NCBI GenBank assembly: GCA_007922195.1
Contig: ML682038.1
Location: forward strand, 5,417,774 to 5,481,773
Reading direction: 5' to 3'
Origin: Podocnemis expansa
Taxonomy: Eukaryota; Chordata; Testudines; Podocnemididae
Length of the DNA: 64,000 nucleotides
Below the pieces are notes generated by a model. That model made no database searches. It was not told where the DNA came from and was given only the letters and a program-made list of their open reading frames with translations. Below, piece after piece: positions 10,689 to 21,065 of the stretch (position 1 is its first letter; each line of letters begins with the position of its first letter). The position numbers and the translations under genes are program-made.

Positions 10689-11160
10689 GGGTATGTGTAC
10701 ACTGAAGCCCCTTAAGTCAACTTAACCTGCTTTGAGTCAACCTAAGGTATTCCCTGGCCCCACTCATAATTTATTAAGTCAACTTAATAACTCCTGCCCT
10801 GAAAATTGACTTAAGCATTAAGTTGACTTTTGAGGGTAAGAAGGGGCTTGGGCCCTGTCCCGGGTCCCAATCTGACTCTGGGGGCCCACTCTGGCCCCAG
10901 CTGGTGGCAGCAAGGGGTGGGAGCCCAATCAGACTCCGAGCTGCTGGCTGTGGTCAGCAGCCTGGGGCTGGTCTAGACTCTGAGTCAGGGCCCCAGAGTT
11001 GGCTCACGCCCCAAGGAAGGGCAGGGGCAGGGACTGAGCCCGGGGTACATCTTCTAGTGTAGACATACCCCTCATTCAACTTAACAAGGTCGTCTTTAAA
11101 TCGAATTAAAGTTGATCTTGTTAAGTCGACTTAAAATCGCCCCTCAGTATGGACATAGCC
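10689..11160. mobile_element. MITE-like repeat, family C (gggtatgtgtacact ends)
   Basis: It starts gggtatgtgtacact and an internal edge reads agtgtagacataccc at 11056-11070, a near-perfect inverted repeat. A further 90 bases end in agtatggacatagcc at 11160, a second, diverged copy of the same terminus. Both halves contain gttaagtcgac / taagtcaac motifs. The most economical reading is an element with a duplicated or nested end. Only a 3-bp match, ttt, flanks it, so the transposase superfamily is open. The GC-rich centre carries an open frame at 10823-11062 that I regard as chance. Confidence 0.6.
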
Positions 11161-11727
11161 TTTGTGTGGGACATAGTTTAAGAGACAGAATTGACTCAGT
11201 CAGTACAGAGAACAATGAACATCCATGGAGACAGGCTAAGTTTACTATCTGGAACAGCTACTGGCCTGAAAACTTACAAAGAGAAAGGATGACCAAGATA
11301 AGTCTCCAGAAAGGGGATTACCTGGGGTAAGAGAAAATAGTCTCTAACTATATACAAAAAAGAGAGGGGATAAGACTTTATTTTTCACCTAGGAAACAAT
11401 TTGACAGTAGTGCACCTTGTCCCATGAAAATGGAATCACAAACTTTCTGACTTGCATCCATTTCTTGTACTTGCATTTTGCCTGCCTAAATACCTCTGCC
11501 AATTTAAGCAGGTAAAGTAATCTATTTCCCGTCCCTAACATAGTGTTTAATGCTGTTGGGTTTTGAGCTTGGCTGAAAACTTAACATTTCAATACAAAAT
11601 ATGTAAACATTTTTCATTCAGCTCTTCTGGGCATCATTAAGGTGGCTACCATGTTCCACATAAGTGGCTGAATGCCAGATGAGTATGAAGAGATGTCTAC
11701 CTGTAAACTTTGAAATTCACTAAAAAG
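11161..11727. other. Intergenic sequence, nothing recognised
   Basis: A/T-rich unique-looking DNA between a MITE and a CR1. I see no gene, RNA or repeat signature. Confidence 0.5.
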
Positions 11728-11885
11728 ATTCATAGATTCTAAGGTCAGAAGGGACTAGTATGATCACCTAGTCTGACCTCCTGCAAAAGGCTGGCCACAG
11801 AACCTGACCCCACCCCCTAACATACTCTGGAATAAATCTCTAACCGATGACTAAGTTATTATAGTTCCCAAATCATGGTCTAAAG

Positions 11886-12092
11886 CAGGAGTCTCAAACT
11901 CAAATCACCATGAGGGCTGCGTGAGGACTAGTACAGGGCTGGATGAGAACTAGTACATTAGCCCGAAGGCTGCACCACTGAAATCTTTTCATATGATATT
12001 GCAAATATTGGTAACAATAATATCATTGTGGACCACAGGAAATAGCTTTAGGGGCTGCATGCAGCCTACAGGCCGTGTGTTTGAGACCCCTG
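11886..12092. mobile_element. hAT-type MITE, family A, 207 bp
   Basis: The ends caggagtctcaaact and tgtttgagacccctg are inverted repeats, and the flanking 8-mers gtctaaag at 11878-11885 and 12093-12100 are identical, exactly the 8-bp duplication made by hAT transposases. Internal words are shared with copies at 5278 and 24141. It has no coding capacity. It is nested in the CR1 3' region and so is younger than that CR1. Confidence 0.9.
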
Positions 12093-12503
12093 GTCTAAAG
12101 ACTTTAAGGCACAGAGAATCCATAAGCAAATGAGCAATACCCCACATGACAGAGGAAGGTTAAAAAAAAAATCCCAGAGTCTTTGCCAATCTTCCCTGGG
12201 GGGAGAATTCCTTCCCAAACCCAAATATGGAGATCAGTTACACCCTGATCACATTGGTAAGACTCACTAAGCAGACACCCAAGAAAGAACTCTTTGTAAT
12301 AACTCAGAACCCTCCCCATCTAACGTCCCATCTCAGGCCACTGGCATATCTACCACCAGAAGTCAAAGATGGGCCAATTGCCAAACTAGGCAAACTGTCT
12401 CATCATCCCCTCCCCTCCATAAATTTATCAAGCTCAGTTTTGAAGCCAGTTAGGGGTTTTTTTGCCACCATAGCTCCCCTTGGAAGGCTATTCCAGAACT
12501 TTG

Positions 12504-12577
12504 CTCCTCTGATGATTAGAAACCAGTGTCTAATTTTTCACTCCTCTGATGATTAGAAACCAGTATCTAATTCCTGA
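12504..12577. repeat. 37-bp direct duplication in CR1 3' region
   Basis: ctcctctgatgattagaaac recurs at 12504 and 12541, each followed by cagtgtctaa or cagtatctaa. The two copies differ by few bases, so the duplication is younger than the host CR1, which is more diverged. Confidence 0.85.
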
Positions 12578-12680
12578 TGGATGGTTTATATCCATTTGTT
12601 CTTGTGTCCACACTGGGCTGAACTTTCCTCCTGATGTATTTATAGAGAGCAATCATATCTTTCCTCATCCTTCTTTTAAG

Positions 12681-15530
12681 TGTTGTTTGTGAAAATTTGA
12701 TTATAAATCAAATATTAATTATAAAAATATTATAACCCCAGAGCACTTCCACTTTTGAGATAATGGTACTGACTTTAATGAAAAGGAAGTGTTGTCTAAT
12801 CTGATGCTGTTGAAGTTGGCTTTGCTACCATTTTTGGCCATGGTATTCTTAGGTAGAACAGGAACTAGAGCATCAGTGTGAACAAGTAGGAGTCTGAACT
12901 GATGATCTATTATTGCAGATCCTTACTGTTGGGATTGTTGAGGAACCCTAACCTCAGTTTTGAGGAGATGGTGATCACCTTGCAAGAGAGTCATGTTTGT
13001 TAGATCCCTTTGACTGTCTCAGCCAGTGGTCAAATTATATCCAAAGTATGTTCATCTGTATAACAGAGCCCATTAAGCAGGTATCTTTGATTAAATGATG
13101 TAGTGATGGACTCTTGTCCTCACCTGAAAGCATTCTGTGGTGTTCAACAGCTTAATTTTTCCCTGAGGATTGATTGTTCGGTGGATGTCATCTACTTGTT
13201 TGAGATTGCTTATGATCTAAAATTCTTTTCATATACTTCAGTCAGACATACTAGAGACGATTCTTGCAATGTTTATGTTTTCAATTGTAGGAATTAATAT
13301 TTCATGTAATATCTTCCTTTAACTCATTATATATGCACATGTGCTTTCTTTGTAAAGAGGGAGAGCCTGTTTTAATTTATCCATGATATATTTTGTTATC
13401 TTCAGTTTTTCAGTTAAAATTCCCATGTTTTCTGTTCTATCACAATAGTGATGTTTATTGGTTTTTACATTAGAACAAAAGTACTCAGACGTAAGTTGAT
13501 AGATTGACATAACCAGCTTTGTCTCTTAATTAGAACAGAGAATAAAGCTGTTTAGGGGTGTCAATAAAATGACAGATGTACCATTAACAGAAGGCTACAT
13601 TAGATCAGTACTGTGCAAATGCTTGGAATAGAATGTTAGAAGTTGCTACTAATATGTTTAAATTTTGATTTTCATTATATAATGTTCTTTTTTTAACTGA
13701 AAAATGATAAAACAAAAGGTACACAGTGTAACATATGAACAGAACAGTTGTTAGTATTGGAGACCTCCAACATTTTACATGGAGATAAGCTTATATGTGA
13801 TGTATTTTCAATGAAGTGGAAAGCGTAAAAACCTATTAAAGACTTTATTCTTTAAAAAGAAAAATCAGCACATAGATTGCACCAGCAACATGAGAATGTG
13901 GAGGCTTCCACACATTTGTACATATGCATTATCGGTAACTGTGTGCACAAAAACAGGTTTTGTAAATGAAGAGCCAAACTTTGCATATGTTTAGCTTATA
14001 GTAGATGCAGCTTGGCCACACTGGCCCCTTTCATCTGAATTGTAAAAATCATTGACTTCAGTCAGGCCAGGAGTTCATCCTTAAATATGAAAAGTTGTCT
14101 ATCCATGTATAATGTTGATATCCATCTTTTGTCACAAATAAAATAAGTGGCATTTGCAATACACAGCACTTTTATCTAAGACATCAAATACTTTAGAACC
14201 TGACCAAATACAGAGACCTAGGTGAATATCATTATTTATATTATACGAATGACTACATTAAGGTGAAAAGAAGTTAAATGCACAAGAAGTCAGGGGCAGG
14301 ATTGGAAATAGAATCCAGGAGTCCTGGATCCTATCTCTTGTTTCTGCTTTGTGCACTAGACACTCAATAATCAAGCATTATATTTTGCTGTAGCAAAAAA
14401 TGGTGTTGGCCTCAATGGTTTACAATTTATTAAAAGCCAACCGATAGAGGTTGAATATCCTTGTTGACATTACTAAAACTTCAAAACCATTGATCATGAG
14501 GTATCTTATACCCCAACTAAAGGTCCAGGGAATGGTAGGTGGAATCAGTTTCCACTGATTCTGCTCACTCCTTTCAGAGAGACCCCTGACAGTGGTTTTG
14601 AGTAGCCACTTTTCTTATTCTAGGACTCTTGAAGGTTAGATATTCAGCTAGCACAGCAGCATAGTTCCACTGACTTCAGCTGTGCCACACCAATTTACAG
14701 TAGCTGAGGATCAGCCCTCAGTTGCCAAGTCCAATAGAATTCAATTTTATTATTCCTGTTCTTTTTAATTGTTATGTGATTTCATTGGTAGAGATTGTGA
14801 AACATTATGGGCTACAGAGTCCACAATATTCAGTTTTCCATCGTGGGTCTTAGGACACTTCTCCTTGTTCCCTTATTCCCACATAGCAAAAATGGAAATA
14901 AATATTTTCTTTCATCTTTAACAGATTGTGTACTTTCCTCTCATAGATGGGTCTTGCTATGATTGCCTGGAAGTCTGTTAGATCAGGCTAGATGTGCACT
15001 CTACTCAAGACTGCACAAGGAATCGGCCAATGGGGAATGTAATTATTCACCTTTTAATAAGTCAGGAAGAGTATATTATTCCTGTGCTCTACCATTTGTA
15101 TTGGAATTCTACAATTCCAGGTGCTGTTTGCTAGCTACAACCCCCTAAATAGTCTATATGTTTGTCATCTAAGACACCACCATTACTTCTGTGCTACAAC
15201 ATAAAACACTGTATTCGATTGCCCCAAAAGTGAAATTCACGGAGAAGTAAGCAGTGGCATCTTTGGAATTGACTGCTAATGGACAGACATTTGAACCCAA
15301 AATATTCTTAGGATGTAATTTAAGATGCAATTTTTGTCCAGTCTCCTCTCTAACTGCATGTTTTAGAATTTCCTGGAATGTAGCCACTTATAGCCTTCCA
15401 TGACATTCATTCTTAAGGTTAGTTAGCCTGATAATAGATGGGAGGAAGGGAATGATGTGGCAGAATACATTCCTTGTTTTGGAGAGTGTGTTGTTTGATC
15501 TTACTCTAAAACATGTAAATTACGCCTGTG
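12681..15530. other. Intergenic sequence with old SINE/MITE remnants
   Basis: Mostly A/T-rich DNA with no recognisable gene. About 14270-14370 (gtcaggggcaggattggaa, atccaggagtcctgga, tgtgcactagacactc) resembles the core of MIR-type CORE-SINEs or a similar ancient amniote repeat. About 14650-14716 (catagttccactgacttcag, atttacagtagctgaggatc) is a copy of the palindromic MITE-like family. Both are short and diverged. Confidence 0.45.
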
Positions 15531-15918
15531 CAGAGCTGGATTAACCAGTGTACACACTGTGCACTTGCACAGGGCTCCCTTAACCACCCGAGTGGGGCGA
15601 CACACGCACACGCTCTCTCTCTCTCTCTCTCTGAATCTAGGGCTAAGAAGGGAGTGCAGGCTCATTCAGGGTGAGGTTGGCAGCTGCGTGTATACTGTGG
15701 TGAGAACCAACAGGCCAGAGCAGAGAGTATGTCCAATCCCTGGGGACAGGAGCCACTGTGTGGTAAATGTGGGTCTGCCTCATTCTACCATGGTCTCCCT
15801 GGGGCCTCCCAGGGACAGGAACCATACTCTTGGACTTCTAAACCCCAAGAGCAAAAAAGCTGGAGGGACCCCAATTGCCATAGTGGATGGGGCCATAAAA
15901 TTCTTGAATCCAGCACTA
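15531..15918. mobile_element. hAT-type element, family D (cagagctggattaacc ends)
   Basis: It begins cagagctggattaacc and ends cttgaatccagcact, an inverted pair shared with the element at 19978-20395. Flanking sequences cgcctgtg and tgcctaga agree only partly, so the exact right boundary and target duplication are uncertain. The inside carries a (CT)n tract at 15612-15632. The open frames crossing it have no recognisable product. Confidence 0.6.
15612..15632. repeat. (CT)n microsatellite
   Basis: About ten CT units inside the hAT-type element, likely polymorphic. Confidence 0.9.
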
Positions 15919-16235
15919 TGCCTAGATAATGTAACAGTGGCATCCAAAAGACAATACTTTTGAAGTACCAGGGCAGCTCAGGGAAGAGACAAACTTATGT
16001 TGAACTAAGCCAAAACTAAACATTTCACTTCAGGAATGTGGAAACATTTTGCTTTAACAATTGCAAATCTAATTTTTCAGAAACCTCTGTCCCACAAAAG
16101 AAAAAAATAAATGACATTTCAACTTTTGCTCTTCATTTGGGACATAAACAAAATTTCGAAGCATCAGAATTTGCTACAGAATGGAAGTTTCTATTTTAAC
16201 CAGCTTTAGAATGTAGTACTACTGCTAGTGAGCTA

Positions 16236-16311
16236 GATCCTCAACTGGTGTTAATCACTACCACTGCATTAATGTAACTGGAGCCAAGCCAATTGATATG
16301 TGCTGAGGATT
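16236..16311. repeat. Palindromic MITE-like repeat, complete copy
   Basis: gatcctcaactggtgttaat on the left and a degenerate inverse ending tgctgaggat on the right give a hairpin-shaped unit of about 76 bases. Relatives are at about 6633, 14650 and 28970. This palindromic family is common in turtle and crocodile genomes to my knowledge; the transposase is not identified here. Confidence 0.55.
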
Positions 16312-16789
16312 TAGGCCAGTAATAACATTGACCTAAAGTTGTTACACTAACAGGATAGACTAAACTGATCACAAAGGACAAAGGTTCACAGACCTTCAAG
16401 GGAAAAAAGACTACATGGCCTTACAATGATAATTACAGCAGTCAAGTGATCAGAGAAATGGTAATTACATATAGAAGCTGAAGATTTCTCAAGGAAGTCT
16501 GAGAGATGCTCAGCTGCAAACAAAACCATCAAAATCCTAGCAAAATTGAGGGTCATAAAATGCATCCATTGTAGTATCATAGAATCCTAGACCTTTGTAA
16601 ATTATTGTGTCTGAATTTGGGTCATTTTGTGCCAGCATCAAACGCTGGCAAACTAGCTATGGGAAGTTTACCTAAAGATCATCACCATAGTAACTCATAT
16701 GCCATTCCCCAACTCCTTGTTTCTCTGGGTGGCTCAAAGGATGTGGCCATAGAAAAAAAGAGGTACAGTCAAGGCTTCCCTAAGGCCCA

Positions 16790-17082
16790 AGCCTGCTCTA
16801 CACTGCAGGGCTAAGTAAACAGGAGATATGCAATTTGTGTGCCGAAGAATGTGTATCTCTTGTTGACTTTGTTACTTTGACTTACTGCACTGTCTTCACT
16901 TGGCTGCATCAACTAGCAATGCTCTCTCATCAACGCAGTCTTACTCCTTTTGGAGGGGTGGAGTTACTGCCTCAACAGGAAAGCATTCCTGGAGTCGACT
17001 GAGTGGGTCTACACTACTGCTCAATTGATCCTGTTTGTCGATCCATGGGGACTGATGCAGAATTTTCAGTGCAGACATGGAC
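16790..17082. mobile_element. Probable MITE-like repeat (ctctacactgcaggg ... gtgcagacatgg ends)
   Basis: The ends ctgctctacactgcaggg and ttcagtgcagacatgg are an imperfect inverted pair of the 'ctacactg / cagtgcagac' type that closes several elements in this window. The interior has gtcgac and tcaactagc motifs reminiscent of family C. No target duplication is clear. The open frames at 16950-17218 fall across it and are not believable genes. Confidence 0.4.
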
Positions 17083-18614
17083 TCAGTATCTATGGGCTAC
17101 TACAACAGTCACACAGAGCAACCTTCAGGCTGTTCTAAGTTACACTGAGGGTCTGGCTTGGCACACAACTGATCCAGGACTGGGGAACCACAGTTACTTT
17201 TGCATGTCTCTCCTCTAAGGTGTAATATTTTCTTCTTCTATGGAGTTGGGGAACTGAGATCAGGGGTTAGTTACAAACTACATAATTCAGTCTCGTGACT
17301 GCTTCAGTGGAGAAATTTCCCCTATATTTTTTCTGGGCTCATCTTATTCAGTGTCTTATGGATAACTCACATGGGAAAGCTATGAGAAGCCAGAGGGACT
17401 GGAGGTATTGAACTTAAGAATCAGATAGTTATCTTCACACCTATAAGGATTAGAAACATTTTGTTTTTAAGCAATATGTTAATTCCTTAGCCCCCTTGCT
17501 CACCAGGCGAAGCGTTCTGTTCAATGAGGGTGAGCAGATATTGAAAGCACTGCATTACAAATCTGGTTTCTTAGTGTGCAGAGACTAGCAAGTGCCATTT
17601 ACTACTTACTTTTAACATTCAGGCAGTTATTACATATTATTCTGTTTTCTCATCCTTTTTGTTATTTTTTTTAATTTAATGCTCTTCATTTTATATTTTT
17701 GACACTTACCATTTATCCCTTTTCTTTTGCAATACATATACTTTAGGAAAAGCAATTGTCTTTTAAAAAAGAATCTCATTTTAAAAATTTTATTCTGTGC
17801 TATTGTCATCTATATTTTACATTTCATTAAACAGCCAGAGTTTTAATTTTCTCTGACTGCTCCTTTGATTAAATGATTACTTGCCTTGACCCTTTCATTT
17901 TTTATCCCCTTTGTAATGTTTTTTATGTTTAACCAGTGTGTGTCTCTTTTCGAGTATATTTTATTTCCATGTTACTTCCCTTTTGGCTTATCTCTGTTGC
18001 TTGGTGCTGACAGTACCCCCTCTGAGTGATAGTGACAGTTCTGAGTGGTAGTTAGTGGATTTGGAAACAAGCAGGGTATGTCTGTAATGGTTTTATTTTG
18101 TTTTGTTTTTATTTAAATTGTAAAAAACAGACCTCTTGAATCAAGGAGCACCAGGGGGCATTGTTTCATTTAGAAAATGAAAATTGCAACAATATCCATA
18201 ACATCACTATGTTCCTAATGCCATACCAATCAGATCTGAAGAATAAGTCAAGATGGAACTATTATGTCAAATACATTGGCCTGTATATCTAAATAGGTTA
18301 AAGATCAAATTCCCCAAAGCCATGAGCTTTAAATTTTTCTCCTTACAAATGAACTATTATTGTGTAAGTCTGCTTGATGATTCAGAAGAACCATATAACT
18401 TCCATCCCTTAGACGCCAGCCAGAAGAGCCACAGAATGCTCAACTATAACGCCACATGAGAAATAAAGGTGACCAAAAGTCATGACAATTCCTAAATTTA
18501 GATTCTAATTCAGCAAACATTTGCAGAAATATGGTGTGAAATATCTAGAAATAAGATGCCTCCTCCTGTCTGATAGAAAGGGGAAAAATTACCCACATAT
18601 ATATGCACAAGCTC
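17083..18614. other. Intergenic sequence, nothing recognised
   Basis: T-rich, unique-looking DNA between a MITE-like repeat and an LTR. No exon, RNA or repeat structure could be supported. Confidence 0.5.
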
Positions 18615-19693
18615 TGTGACACTCTGCACCCCACTTGTATCCTTTTGGTATGACTATATCTCATTCATGATTATTCTTATAGTGTAACTGTGTATCATTT
18701 AATGCAACGTATGTCCTGTAAGATGTCTTTGGAATGCTCATAGCATACCAAACATCATTGTTATAGTAGGATTTTTTTTGCAGTGTCACATGTATGGTTA
18801 TGAGGCTTCACTCTGTAATCTTCCCAAACATGTGTTTCATGGCAGAACTAGGCAAAACTCAGAGCTGGATGGCCATTCACACCTCACTAGGACTTGTATA
18901 GGAAAACCCAGCTCAGCACTCCAAAAACAAAAGACCAGCCCAGATGGCAAAAAGCAAATCCACAAAGAACCACAGCGTCTCAGGCCATGGAGAAAACCAT
19001 GAATAGATACTGTTTGTCACCTGACCCTGAAGGAGATAAGCCCCAGCAGAGAGTGAAGAGACATATTGAAAAGAGGAGACATTTTGGCTGCTCTCAGTCT
19101 CTCTATCACTTCACGATCATCAAGCAACTGACGCATCAACCATAGTGGAGGGCCTGGCTGGAGGTAGACCAGCTACCCTGTGGTAAGAAAAGCATCTAAG
19201 GGTATAAGGTTGCTAAAAGTCTTACAGTTAGTTTAGAATGTGATTTTCCTTTTATTTACTTTTAATCAAATCTGATGTGCTTTCCTCAGACTTGTAAAAA
19301 ATTAAGTCTTCTTGTACTTAATAAATTTGTTTGGTTTATGTCTAACAGTGCGCATGGTTTAAGGTGTGTTAGAGACTCCATTTGAAGTAACAAAATAGGT
19401 GCATACCAATTTCTTTGATAAACTGAAGAACCAATGAGCTTGCAGTTTGCCTCACTGAACATTGTAAGACGGCAGTTCCCATGTTGCATCTAGGACTGGG
19501 GATATTGGCTCAGGGTCACACCACTGCATAATCCCAAGACTGGCCAGCTAGACATTCTCACTCAGTGAATGGAGGGATAACTTTCTTGTTGGTGGCTGTG
19601 CATGAGCTGCCCACTAGTGGTTCAGACAGCAAAGCAGAGTGAGACAGGCTTGGAGAATTGGGGTGACATAGTGATACAGCAGTCCAGATCACA
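18615..19693 (+). mobile_element. Probable solo LTR of an endogenous retrovirus
   Basis: It starts tgtgacactctgcacccc, has the word order of a turtle ERV LTR I recognise (a stretch with catagcatacca and ttgttatagtagg early on, later acttaataaatttgtttgg with an AATAAA at about 19320), and a possible end at gatcaca (19687-19693). No target duplication was found, so the right end is approximate. Frames inside (18778-19145) are not retroviral genes. It could also be part of a longer, eroded element. Confidence 0.5.
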
Positions 19694-19977
19694 AGGGGAA
19701 CATCACACACCCTTTACTCCCATTAAGTCTAACTTCAAAGCAACAAGAGTTCATCACCTCTATAGATTAGGCCTAGTAACTGCATGGATAAGCAGCTGAT
19801 TTTAGTGAAGTAATTAATGGACTGAATTTTATAACTGAATGCATGGCAGTAACAAGTGCAACTGCAGTCTCAGCTAGCTGAACCTGTAATAGAAACAGGC
19901 AACTCCATTAACACTAGTGACATAGTGCAGTTTGCTAAGAAAAAGAGAAAAGCAAACAGCAAAACTGCCCACAATTG

Positions 19978-20395
19978 TGGGGCTGGCTTAACGTAGGGGC
20001 TATAGGAACCGAAGGCCTGGGCTCCGGTCCCTAGGCCCCTGCAAGATCTGGCCGCTGCTGTCCCGCTACCAAAGCACTGGTGGGGCTTGCTTGGAGGGGC
20101 ACTGGATGGTGACTAGGAAGGACCCTGCCCTGAGGTGAGAGGCTGGGCTCCAGGCCCTTCCACCACACCCCTGGGCTGGCTGGTCCACAACCAGGGGTAG
20201 GGTGGGCTGGCGCATATTCGCTCTGCTCTAGGGCAGACTGACTGCACTGGGGCTGAGGTGGGAACACCCACTGGCTCCAGGTGCCCCCCTCCCAAAATGC
20301 CATGGTGGGGGCAGTGCCTCAGGTGGGGTGGGGCAGGCCTGAGGGGGCACCGCAGTGGGCAGCTCAGGGGCCTGGGGCTGCTTAATCCAGCCCTG
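19978..20395. mobile_element. hAT-type element, family D, 418 bp
   Basis: The start tggggctggcttaac and end cttaatccagccctg are inverted repeats. The flanking 8-mers cacaattg (19970-19977) and cccaattg (20396-20403) match at 7 of 8. The GC-rich interior yields several overlapping open frames on both strands (20031-20458) that are by-products of base composition, not genes. Confidence 0.8.
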
Positions 20396-20569
20396 CCCAA
20401 TTGTGAAGGAACTCATCTATGTAACAAGCTGAATGACTCACAATGTTACAAAAATTAGAAAGGGTGATCAGTGGTATTAAATAATGAAGGGCACTTACAT
20501 GATAATTTTGTGGTTTTAACATTCTACAAACAAATTTAGGTATTGTACAAATTTAAAGCCCCAACTCTC

Positions 20570-20646
20570 ATAAACAATTAAGCACAGGCTTAACTATAAG
20601 CACATGAGTACAACTAAGCATACACATAAGCATTTACAGGATCAGG
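20570..20646. repeat. Palindromic MITE-like repeat fragment (taagcacatg family)
   Basis: aacaattaagcacaggctta, ataagcacatgagta and agcatttacaggatcagggt follow the order of a hairpin repeat whose fuller copy is at 56284-56436. Confidence 0.45.
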
Positions 20647-20929
20647 GTCTACATTCCAAAAGATGTATTTTTATATTTTAGGTTTTGTTTTGTACTTTGG
20701 GTAGGTTTAGGAGTTTTACCCTCCTAACTAGACTGTGAACATGTCCACAGGGAGAAGATAATGACTCAGTTATTTCTTAATTGTATTTTTAAATTGATAT
20801 AAAAATCTTTAATAGAGACTTTTTACCCAGTGTCGATAATAGCCCATGTGAATGAAGCACTCTCTTTCTGTCTAGCTGCTAGGCCACCAATTGAGGACTA
20901 AGCCTGCTCTTGCAGGCACAGTAGTTCAA

Positions 20930-21065
20930 AGCAGAGGAATGAGTTAAATCCTCATTCTGGTCACCACTTTTAGCAATGCCCTATGATAGGTCACATGCCA
21001 GGAGTGAACCTGGACCTCTGGATCAAAAAGCAGTAGTCTGCTACTGCCTTGGTGCCTGATGTTAG
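20930..21065. repeat. Possible SINE-like interspersed repeat
   Basis: tgccaggagtgaacctggac followed by ctctgg and a short inverted agcagtagtctgctactgc resembles the tail of an interspersed repeat I have seen in turtle sequence, with a tRNA-like 'gtgaacctgg' word. No full internal promoter (A and B box) could be confirmed. Confidence 0.3.

Larger units (their letters stand above)
11728..12680 (-). mobile_element. CR1 LINE 3' region, reverse orientation, interrupted by a hAT MITE
   Basis: On the + strand it opens with attcatagattctaaggtc and gtctgacctcctgca, the reversed 3' terminus of sauropsid CR1. It continues through typical CR1 3' untranslated sequence, including ggctattccagaact, tatatccatttgttcttgtg and tttatagagagcaatcata. 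The hAT MITE at 11886-12092 splits it, and CR1-like sequence resumes at 12101. A 37-bp direct duplication lies at 12504-12577. No coding part of CR1 remains. Confidence 0.75.

Noticed and set aside
16575..16601. A CR1 3' end trace (atcatagaatcctagacc) on the - strand
   Set aside because: Only about 25 bases match and no CR1 sequence follows, so it cannot be separated from chance or an extremely old remnant.
20031..20458. Several overlapping open frames on both strands in GC-rich DNA, suggestive of a proline-rich protein
   Set aside because: They fall exactly within a hAT-type element with inverted ends and an 8-bp duplication (7/8), and the composition alone removes stop codons.
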